Shown here piece by piece: positions 1 through 4,942 of a DNA stretch of 6,579 nucleotides. Numbering within the stretch: the first letter of the stretch is position 1; every line of letters starts with the position of its first letter. Under the pieces are notes generated by a model, which made no database searches, was not told where the DNA came from, and was given only the letters and a program-made list of their open reading frames with translations. This stretch comes from Burkholderiales bacterium (GTDB lineage Bacteria > Pseudomonadota > Gammaproteobacteria > Burkholderiales > SG8-39), in the NCBI GenBank assembly GCA_020846575.1, contig JADLDQ010000041.1, positions 1 to 6,579 on the forward strand, in the 5' to 3' direction. Made by a program: the position numbers and the translations under genes.

Positions 1-311
1 CCGTTGCCGGCCACGCGGGCCAGGGTGCGTCCGTCCGGCAGCGTGCAGGGGCCGACGAACACCCCTTCGTTCAGCGGCGCGCCGGTGAGCCTCTCGGCCA
101 TCTCGCGCAGCTCGCCGTTCACGGCGTCGAGCCTGCGAATCGCCTCCGCCTGCAGCCTGTCGCGCTGCAGGACCGCACGGTCGATGCGCGCCGAGAGTTC
201 CGGCTGCTCCTGCCGCAGCTGCGCCAGCCGGGCCTGGCGCGCATCGAGTTCGATCGATGCGTCGAACAGTCGTTCCAGGATGGGATCGATACCTTCTGCC
301 CTGGCCGTCAT
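1..311 (-). CDS. N-terminal part of a coiled-coil protein, possibly a proteasomal-type AAA+ ATPase (runs off the left edge)
   Basis: The first 103 codons are visible and the frame is open to the window edge. The ATG (309-311) overlaps the TGA of the JAMM gene as ATGA, and a GGAGG at 319-323 sits 7 nt upstream, so this start is well supported. Residues from about 10 to 75 are Leu-, Glu-, Gln- and Arg-rich with heptad-like spacing and no helix breaker apart from one Pro, so a coiled coil is likely. A short beta-type segment rich in Gly and Val follows (GVFVGPCTLPDGRTLARV). A coiled coil followed by a small beta domain is the N-terminal layout of ARC/Mpa and Rpt/PAN ATPases, where an OB fold precedes the AAA+ module. 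No Walker motif is visible because the gene is cut, so this assignment is a guess. It could equally be another coiled-coil component. Coupling to the JAMM gene places it in the ubiquitin-like operon. Confidence 0.8.
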   Translation of the reverse strand, partial: MTARAEGIDPILERLFDASIELDARQARLAQLRQEQPELSARIDRAVLQRDRLQAEAIRRLDAVNGELREMAERLTGAPLNEGVFVGPCTLPDGRTLARVAGN

Positions 312-1357
312 CGGGTTTCCTCCAGAACGTAGTATTCGCGCGCCGCCACCATGCCCTGCCTCCAGCCGAACAGGTCGCGGCGCGGCGCCGGGTCTTCCTG
401 GAACGACAGGAGCAGCGCGACGTTCGCCGGCCCCTGGAAGGCAGTGCGATGAAAACCCGCGTCCATCCCCGAGAAGAACGGCCGGTTGGACGGGCAGCGA
501 GCGCGCTGCTGCGGCGTGCAGGCGTGGCACGGCCAGACTCTGCGCGGGTGCGAGTGCCACCAGCCGACGATGCGCTCGTGCGCGCGGCGCAGCCGCAGCG
601 CCGCCTCCACCGCCTGCCAGGTCCGCGGCGTGAAACGCAGGCTCGCGTCTTCGGCGAGCGCCTCGCTCGCCGGAACCTGTGCGCTCACTTCCAGGATGAG
701 ATCACCGCATTGCGCGTCGCGCGACAGGCGCCCCAGGAGCACGCCGCCCGTCTCCAGTTCCCCAGCGGCGGAGGCGGCGTGCGCCGCCTCCGCCAGGACG
801 CCGCGCGCGAAGAACACCGGGAACTCGGGCGGCGCGCCGTTCTCGCGCGCGGGGCCGTGGCGCGCGGCACGGGGCAGCAGCGCGCTCAGACAGCGTCCGT
901 GCGGCTCCGCGCCCGCCACGGGCGCCTCCTCGACGCAGAACGGCGCGCGCGTGCGCTCGCCATCCGGCTTGGAGTCCACCGCGTAGGCGCAGATGCGCCA
1001 CGTGTACTTCACGCCTTCCGGGACGCCACCGGCCAGGACCAGTTCGCTCACCGCCTGTCGAACCGGATCGAGGAGGTACACCAGCGGAAGTGTTTCGGCG
1101 CGGGCGGCCTCGCGGTCGAGCGGCCTCACTTCGAGGCCGGCGACGTAGGGCGGACCGGCGTGCTCGTCCCAGCGCGGTTCGATGCGCGCCAGACCCGGAA
1201 CCGAGTGCAGGCGCGCGGCGCCGCGCCGCACTTCCTGGAAGTGGCACCACTCCAGAGCCGGTATCCAGTCGATTTCCAGCGCCGGGGTGTCGAGCGCCTG
1301 CTTCCCCTGCGCGTGAATCTCGGCGACATAGCGGTGGCCGACGCTGGGCTGCGTCAT
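308..1357 (-). CDS. JAMM/MPN+ zinc metallopeptidase, candidate Ubl deconjugase
   Basis: A protein of 349 aa. The C-terminal half (about residues 178-349) is a JAMM (JAB1/MPN/Mov34) domain: Glu202 in ETGGVLLG, the zinc ligands His268 and His270 in GWWHSHP, then Ser296 and Asp299 in FFSGMD. These form the E...HxH...SxxD set that binds zinc and cleaves isopeptide or peptide bonds after ubiquitin-like proteins. His270 to Ser296 is much wider than the usual seven or so residues. The insert holds Cys277, Cys280 and Cys288 and may bind a second metal. Residues 1-175 form a separate domain that I do not recognise. I chose the ATG at 1355-1357, 15 nt after the Ubl stop; a TTG at 1370-1372 directly after that stop is in frame, and neither has a clear ribosome-binding site, so translational coupling to the Ubl gene is likely. 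Expected role: removing the conjugated Ubl from targets and/or trimming the Ubl C-terminus. Confidence 0.93.
   Translation of the reverse strand: MTQPSVGHRYVAEIHAQGKQALDTPALEIDWIPALEWCHFQEVRRGAARLHSVPGLARIEPRWDEHAGPPYVAGLEVRPLDREAARAETLPLVYLLDPVRQAVSELVLAGGVPEGVKYTWRICAYAVDSKPDGERTRAPFCVEEAPVAGAEPHGRCLSALLPRAARHGPARENGAPPEFPVFFARGVLAEAAHAASAAGELETGGVLLGRLSRDAQCGDLILEVSAQVPASEALAEDASLRFTPRTWQAVEAALRLRRAHERIVGWWHSHPRRVWPCHACTPQQRARCPSNRPFFSGMDAGFHRTAFQGPANVALLLSFQEDPAPRRDLFGWRQGMVAAREYYVLEETR
319..323 (-). promoter_or_regulatory. Ribosome-binding site of the coiled-coil gene
   Basis: GGAGG on the minus strand, 7 nt before the ATG at 309-311. It lies inside the last codons of the JAMM gene. It fixes the start of a gene whose initiation codon overlaps the preceding stop. 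Confidence 0.75.
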
Positions 1358-1372
1358 GGCGGCAGCGCGCAA

Positions 1373-1678
1373 TCAGCGAGGCGGCCTGACGGCCGAGCCG
1401 GCCTGCACGTCCGGGTGCAGCACGATCTCGTCGTTCTCGCGCAGCGCCTCGCCCACCGTCTCTGAGGACTGTAGATGGCGCCCGTCGCGCTCGAGAAACG
1501 CATGGAAAGCCTGCGGGGCGCCGGTCGAGTCTTCCGCGGGCAACCCCATGCTCGGCACCAGCCGCTGCAGGAGTTCCTGCACCGTCGTGTCGCCCGGCAG
1601 TTCCTTTACGCAGAACCGGCGCTGGCCGGTCGCGTCGCGCGCGGTCAGGTTGAGTCTCATCGCGTCGATTGCACCCAT
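1373..1678 (-). CDS. Ubiquitin-like beta-grasp protein (YukD-like Ubl), the likely modifier
   Basis: A protein of 101 aa. The pattern is that of a ubiquitin-like fold: a beta hairpin (MRLNLTARD, then RRFCVKELP), a helix opening with TTVQELLQRLV, then a strand around AFLERDGRHLQ, SETVGEALRENDE and a last strand EIVLHP. The DGRHL..SETV..ALRENDEI stretch resembles ubiquitin (AGKQLEDGRTLSDYNI) and YukD-type proteins. The C-terminus does not end in Gly-Gly: after HPDVQAG (Gly94) there are seven more residues ending in PPR. Either the protein is cut near Ala93-Gly94 before activation or another C-terminus is used. The ATG is preceded by AAAGGAG with a 6-nt gap; Met7 is a weaker alternative start. 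It lies between an unknown gene and the JAMM gene in an operon with an E1 and an E2, which supports the modifier role rather than sulfur carriage. Confidence 0.85.
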   Translation of the reverse strand: MGAIDAMRLNLTARDATGQRRFCVKELPGDTTVQELLQRLVPSMGLPAEDSTGAPQAFHAFLERDGRHLQSSETVGEALRENDEIVLHPDVQAGSAVRPPR

Positions 1679-1684
1679 GAACGT

Positions 1685-1691
1685 CTCCTTT
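1685..1691 (-). promoter_or_regulatory. Strong ribosome-binding site of the Ubl gene
   Basis: AAAGGAG on the minus strand, 6 nt before the ATG at 1676-1678. It is the most complete Shine-Dalgarno motif in the window, which fits a modifier made in excess of its enzymes. It also favours the first Met over Met7. Confidence 0.75.
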
Positions 1692-1696
1692 CTGTT

Positions 1697-2647
1697 TCAG
1701 GCAAGTGCGGCGTGCGCCGCGTGGGACGGCGCCGGCGCGCGCGGCGCGACGGCGCCCGTGGAACCGGGATGGCCTTCGGCGCGGGCGCCGGACGCGGTGC
1801 CGCGCTGCAGGTAGCGTTGCGCGACGTCCGCCTGCTCCAGCAGCAGCTCCGCTTCGAGGCCGAAGCGCTCGCACGCGGCGATCAGCGTGTCCGCGGCGAG
1901 CAGCAGCGCCTGCTCGTAGCACGGCGCCGCGACGAAACATTCGAACCCCGCGGCATCGAGTTCCCCGTTTTCGCGGCTGGCGAACGCGCGCGCCCAGCGC
2001 AGCGCGGCCGATGCCCGCAGCAGGAACCGGCCCGCGGCTTCGCGGCAGGGCCCGCTCGCGCGCCGCAGAGCGCCCGGCGCCAGATCGAGCGATGCGCGCA
2101 CCGCAGTCCCGTCCTGGCGCAGCGTCACGGTGCGCTGCACCCCCCGCACGGGCAGGTCGATGCGCACGCTCGCGTCCGGGTTCGGCGTGGCCTGCCATCC
2201 CGCGGCCGCGCACGCGAAGGCGAGCAGCTCCGGGTCCGGCGGCACCGCGCCGCCACCCGGGGCGCGCGCCGGCGCCGCATCCCCGCCGGCGGCGGCAAGC
2301 ACGCCGGCATGCGCCAGGCGCAGCTGAGCCACGACCCAGTCGCGGCCCGCCGCGGTGTGCGTGAACAGCGGAACCTCGGCGCGCAGCAGCGAAAGCGGCC
2401 CGCGCGCGACGCATTTCGCCCCGCCCGGCCACGCCGACTGCCGGGCCACGATCTCGAGCGCCGGTGCGGCGGGCGTGCGACAGCCGGCGATCTCCAAGCA
2501 CGCGAGCTCGTTGCCGAAGGCGATGCCCGTGCACGCCCCGGCGGCTGCGTCCCGAAGGGAACGGGGACCGCGCTCGCCGTCAAGGCGCTCGGGCACCGAC
2601 CCGGGAAAGGCGCGCGCGAGCAAGGCATCAAGTTCCACGGGATTCAC
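1697..2647 (-). CDS. Unknown protein of the ubiquitin-like operon
   Basis: A protein of 316 aa with no family I recognise. Three parts can be seen: an N-terminal alpha/beta region (residues 1-118) with the segments GIAFGNELACLEIAGC and WVVAQLRLAHAGVLAAAGG; an Ala/Gly/Pro-rich linker (about 119-137); and a second alpha/beta region (138-280) with strands around VRIDLPV, QRTVTLRQ and TAVRASLDLA followed by helices such as EQALLLAADTLIAACERFG. The last 35 residues are a low-complexity Ala/Pro/His tail. The strand-and-helix order of the second region loosely recalls YbjN/type III secretion chaperone-like folds, but this is weak. No signal peptide or membrane helix is evident, so it is probably cytoplasmic. 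The start is GTG at 2645-2647 with GGAGG 6 nt upstream; it overlaps the end of the E2 gene by 20 nt. Its place between E2 and Ubl suggests a scaffold, substrate adaptor or E2 partner. Confidence 0.85.
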   Translation of the reverse strand: MNPVELDALLARAFPGSVPERLDGERGPRSLRDAAAGACTGIAFGNELACLEIAGCRTPAAPALEIVARQSAWPGGAKCVARGPLSLLRAEVPLFTHTAAGRDWVVAQLRLAHAGVLAAAGGDAAPARAPGGGAVPPDPELLAFACAAAGWQATPNPDASVRIDLPVRGVQRTVTLRQDGTAVRASLDLAPGALRRASGPCREAAGRFLLRASAALRWARAFASRENGELDAAGFECFVAAPCYEQALLLAADTLIAACERFGLEAELLLEQADVAQRYLQRGTASGARAEGHPGSTGAVAPRAPAPSHAAHAALA

Positions 2648-3176
2648 GGCTATCCTCCGTGCAAGAGATTTCGTGGACCGAAAAGACCGCCGCGCGCCGC
2701 CGCAGCGGCGCCCTGGACAGCGGAAACAGATCCATGTGGCTGCGCGCCCACACGCAGGCGTCGGCGTTGAGCGCGTCGTCCTCGCGCGGGGTCAGCTTCT
2801 GGAAGGTGAGGATCTCGTACGCCTGGTAGAGGAGTTCGGACAGTCCCATGCCCGGGGCCAGACGCCCCATGCAGATGAATGGCCACCTGACGTTCGGGTG
2901 GAACACGTTCTCGGGCGCAAGCAGGTTGACGATCCGCGCCACGTCGCTCGCCGCGCGCAGGTAGTCGTCCGGGAACTGCACCAGGACCGCGAACCCGTGC
3001 GCTCGCACGACCTGCGTTCCCCTGCGAACCATGGTCGGCGCCTTGAACTCCGCGATGAAGCGCCGCGCAGGCCGCGGGCCGGGCTCGGGAACGAGCCGCA
3101 CGGCGTCGCTCGCCGCGCTGAGCGCCTCGGCGTCGGCGTGCTGGCGTGCGAGCCAGCTCGTGAAAACCGGATCCAC
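2628..3176 (-). CDS. E2-like (UBC-fold) ubiquitin-conjugating enzyme
   Basis: A protein of 182 aa, close to the length of eukaryotic E2 enzymes. E2s accept a ubiquitin-like protein from the E1 as a thioester and pass it to a target, usually with an E3. The core landmarks are in order: the beta-meander stretch FAVLVQFPDDY (62-72), the HPN motif (His93-Pro94-Asn95, in NVFHPNV), the catalytic Cys102 in FICMGRL seven residues after Asn95, then a helix GLSELLYQAYEIL and a segment LTPREDDALNADAC resembling the E2 stretch with Pro-x-Asp-Asp-Pro-Leu-Asn. HPN Asn is known to support isopeptide formation in many E2s. The first 40 residues and the last 25 or so lie outside the core. The start is GTG at 3174-3176 with GGAGG 9 nt upstream; it lies 17 nt after the E1 stop. 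A longer reading into the E1 gene is an overlap artefact. Confidence 0.88.
   Translation of the reverse strand: MDPVFTSWLARQHADAEALSAASDAVRLVPEPGPRPARRFIAEFKAPTMVRRGTQVVRAHGFAVLVQFPDDYLRAASDVARIVNLLAPENVFHPNVRWPFICMGRLAPGMGLSELLYQAYEILTFQKLTPREDDALNADACVWARSHMDLFPLSRAPLRRRAAVFSVHEISCTEDSRESRGT
2654..2658 (-). promoter_or_regulatory. Ribosome-binding site of the 316-aa unknown gene
   Basis: GGAGG on the minus strand, 6 nt before the GTG at 2645-2647, inside the 3' end of the E2 gene. It decides the GTG start and shows that the 20-nt overlap with E2 is real. Confidence 0.75.
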
Positions 3177-3185
3177 CCGAGTGAT

Positions 3186-3190
3186 CCTCC
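3186..3190 (-). promoter_or_regulatory. Ribosome-binding site of the E2 gene
   Basis: GGAGG on the minus strand in the 17-nt gap after the E1 stop, 9 nt before GTG at 3174-3176. No ATG is available nearby in this frame, so this motif decides the start. Confidence 0.7.
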
Positions 3191-3193
3191 GTC

Positions 3194-4276
3194 TCAGCTC
3201 AACAGGAAGCGGCGCGTGGTACCGGCCGCCTCCAGCGCGACGATGTCGCCGGGCACGAAGCCGCGGTGGGCCAGCGGTTCGCGCAGCACGGCCGCGGGCG
3301 CATTCGCCGTTCCGAGCCGCATCTGCGTGTCGAGGGCCGCCGCGCGCAGGGGCGCTGCGCATACCGGGCACAGCCGGCTCGACATGCGGCCGCAGAGCCG
3401 CCAGTGCACGCGCCGCAGGGCGCCGCACCAGGGGCAGCGCAGGCGCCGCACGAACGCCATGCCCGGCGGCGCGAGCGAGCTCCTGTCGATGTCCGGACCG
3501 CCCAGCGCCAGCGCCTCGGCGAGCGGGAGATCGACCGAGCCTTTCCCCAGTTCCGTCACGTCCCACGGTTCATGGTCGAGCCGGCACGCCGGGTTCGAGA
3601 CATACGTACCGGTCCAGCCGCACCCGGAGGGGACATCGAGGAACCATTGCCGGTCGGCCAGTGCCCCGGCGGCGTGCGCGCCATCGATCAGGCGCCGGCA
3701 CAGCGCAACCTGAAGTCCGGCGGCAATCGAACCCAGTTCCAGCGCCGCAGCGGTGGACGCCGGGGCCGCACCGGCGGCGGTGCACGGCAGGCGTTGCTCG
3801 AGCAACTCGTAATCGCGCGGTCCCCAGGCGCACTCCAGGCACGCGCCGCGTCCCGGCACAAATGCACGCGCGCGCACGCTGCCATCGCGCGAAAGAGCGG
3901 CGTCTATCCAGGGAACGCCGAGCGCGAACGCCGCCCGGTTGATGGACTGGCGCGCGGCGCGCGAGTCCACGCAGGAGAGCACGATGCTGCGGCGCAGGGC
4001 GCCCAGCGGAACATGCTCGAAGCGGCAGACCTGCGCGGTGACCGAAAGCCCGGGCCGCAGCCGGCGCAGGATCGCCGCCTGCACCGTCGCCTTCGGCCGC
4101 CCGACATCGCGCGCCGCGATGCGCTGGAAGCCGAGATTGGCGCGCTCGTAGCAGTCGAAGTCGATCAGCAGGACGCTCTCCAGCGCCGTCAGGCCGGCGA
4201 GCAGCGGGACGACCTGTGCGCCGATGTTGCCCTGACCGCCGCGGGCGAGCGACGTAGGGGGGGCAGCGTTCGCCAT
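3194..4276 (-). CDS. ThiF/E1-fold ubiquitin-like activating enzyme
   Basis: A protein of 360 aa that should adenylate the Ubl C-terminus with ATP and carry it as a thioester. Visible motifs: the nucleotide loop GGQGNIG (13-19), the IDFDCYERANLGFQR stretch (Asp39, Asp41, Glu44, Asn47, Gln51-Arg52) with Lys63 after it, and CVDSRAARQSIN with Asp104, the usual order of the ThiF/MoeB/E1 adenylation domain. Cys165-Thr166 in LPCTAAGAAP resembles the catalytic Cys-Thr...Pro of eukaryotic E1 enzymes, followed by a TAAALELGSIAAG helix. Cys146/Cys149 (CLEC) with Cys231 and perhaps His235 may form the MoeB-like zinc site; Cys281/Cys284 and Cys303/Cys306 form a separate C-terminal zinc ribbon. The ATG at 4274-4276 follows the RING gene stop by 8 nt, with only a weak ribosome-binding site, so coupled translation is likely. 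The fold is certain; the partner is inferred from the operon. Confidence 0.93.
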   Translation of the reverse strand: MANAAPPTSLARGGQGNIGAQVVPLLAGLTALESVLLIDFDCYERANLGFQRIAARDVGRPKATVQAAILRRLRPGLSVTAQVCRFEHVPLGALRRSIVLSCVDSRAARQSINRAAFALGVPWIDAALSRDGSVRARAFVPGRGACLECAWGPRDYELLEQRLPCTAAGAAPASTAAALELGSIAAGLQVALCRRLIDGAHAAGALADRQWFLDVPSGCGWTGTYVSNPACRLDHEPWDVTELGKGSVDLPLAEALALGGPDIDRSSLAPPGMAFVRRLRCPWCGALRRVHWRLCGRMSSRLCPVCAAPLRAAALDTQMRLGTANAPAAVLREPLAHRGFVPGDIVALEAAGTTRRFLLS

Positions 4277-4284
4277 CGGCGGAC

Positions 4285-4806
4285 CTACAGCGACTCGGGG
4301 GACCAGCGCAGGCCCGCGGACAGATCGCTCGGCTGCGCGCACAGCGCGCAGGTCACGGCGTAGGTCCAGCAGTTCCGGTCCTCGCTCTGGTGATGGGACA
4401 CGCTGCAGCGCGGGCACTTCACCGCCGGCTGCCCGGGTAAGATCTCGCCGCGGCACCGCGGGCACGTCGCCTTGCCCGGGCCCGCGAAGGATTCCACGCG
4501 CGCGGCTTCCTCGGTCGAAAAGAAAACGCTCTGCCGGCCTTCGAGTGCGAGCGCGTCGCCGTGAGCCAGAACGCGCAGGCCGGCCGTGACCGGCTGTCCG
4601 TTGTGCAGCAGGCGCTCGCCGCAGCCCGGGAAGAGCACCCAGGCCTGCGAAGAACCGAAGCGCCCGAGAGCGCATGCGGCTGCGTCCGCCTCGCGGCCTT
4701 CCCCCAGCGGATCGAAGCGCAGCGGCGCAAACGACAGCGCTCCGTACGAACCCGTGAGCCGCTCGATTTCCCAGCGCACGCCGTCGTGGTGAAAGATCTG
4801 CGCCAT
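4285..4806 (-). CDS. FHA-like plus RING/treble-clef protein, candidate E3 ligase
   Basis: A protein of 173 aa. The C-terminal 60 residues hold eight potential zinc ligands in the RING/cross-brace order: Cys115-Cys118 (CPRC), Cys131-Cys134 (CPRC), His138 or His139, Cys146 (followed by Trp), Cys153-Cys156 (CALC). The CPRCSVSHH...CW...CALC pattern matches what is known of prokaryotic RING finger proteins. RING domains recruit a charged E2. Residues 1-108 look like a beta sandwich; LGRF, LLHNGQPV (Asn69-Gly70) and RVLAHGDALAL recall the second half of an FHA domain, though the phosphopeptide-binding Ser-x-x-His is not obvious. FHA plus RING is also found in eukaryotic E3s such as CHFR and RNF8. 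The ATG has GGAG 5 nt upstream. The same frame stays open further upstream, but that part lies in the neighbouring gene and its repeats. It is the first gene of the operon, 8 nt before the E1. Confidence 0.87.
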   Translation of the reverse strand: MAQIFHHDGVRWEIERLTGSYGALSFAPLRFDPLGEGREADAAACALGRFGSSQAWVLFPGCGERLLHNGQPVTAGLRVLAHGDALALEGRQSVFFSTEEAARVESFAGPGKATCPRCRGEILPGQPAVKCPRCSVSHHQSEDRNCWTYAVTCALCAQPSDLSAGLRWSPESL

Positions 4807-4811
4807 GCAAG

Positions 4812-4815
4812 CTCC
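4812..4815 (-). promoter_or_regulatory. Ribosome-binding site that sets the RING protein start
   Basis: GGAG on the minus strand, 5 nt before the ATG at 4804-4806. It supports the 173-aa protein over a 266-aa reading that would begin inside the upstream gene at 5085. Confidence 0.65.
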
Positions 4816-4840
4816 ATTCAGCGGCGAATCGCATCGCCTT

Positions 4841-4860
4841 CTCGAGGGCGCGCCCGCGAG
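4841..4860. promoter_or_regulatory. 20-bp near-perfect dyad, possible operator
   Basis: CTCGAGGGCG followed by CGCCCGCGAG pairs at 9 of 10 positions (the only mismatch is 4845 with 4856). It ends 35 nt upstream of the RING gene start. It could be a repressor operator or an mRNA hairpin. At this GC content a short palindrome may arise by chance, so the confidence is low. Confidence 0.25.
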
Positions 4861-4942
4861 TCCGGGGTCCCGCGCGGCGCGGCCTTCATTGCGCCGCATG
4901 CTATGCGCACTCGGGGCGCGTGCCTCACCGCGGCGAGAGCGC

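Larger units (their letters stand above)
4807..4942. other. 136-nt intergenic region upstream of the ubiquitin-like operon
   Basis: This is the only sizeable non-coding gap in the window and the natural place for the operon promoter. I see no convincing -35/-10 pair on the minus strand; a TAGCAT-like hexamer near 4902 has no partner. It contains the 20-bp dyad at 4841-4860 and a smaller inverted repeat at 4823-4838 (GGCGA, 6-nt loop, TCGCC). No run of T follows either hairpin, so neither looks like a normal intrinsic terminator. Read-through from the upstream gene pair remains possible. Confidence 0.5.

Noticed and set aside
702..2534. Long minus-strand frame that would encode about 610 aa
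   Set aside because: It overlaps the JAMM, Ubl and 316-aa genes in another frame and gives an Arg/Gly/Ala-rich protein with no family features.
2355..3713. Long plus-strand open frames (also 257-1465, 1475-2770 and 4805-5719)
   Set aside because: Arg/Ala/Pro-rich translations without domains, lying opposite genes with clear motifs (E1, E2, JAMM). They are typical antisense shadows of GC-rich genes.
1373..4276. Thiamine or molybdopterin sulfur-carrier cluster (ThiF/MoeB with ThiS/MoaD)
   Set aside because: The presence of an HPN-type E2, a RING protein and a JAMM enzyme, and the lack of a Ubl Gly-Gly and of any thiamine or molybdopterin gene, argue for protein conjugation.
4277..4834. N-terminal extension of the E1 frame to a Met at 4834
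   Set aside because: It would run through the whole RING gene in another frame. The ThiF nucleotide loop begins 13 residues after the Met at 4276, as expected for the family.
4841..4860. Intrinsic terminator of the upstream gene pair
   Set aside because: The hairpin is not followed by a run of T on the minus strand and leaves at most a four-base loop, so I list it only as a possible operator.
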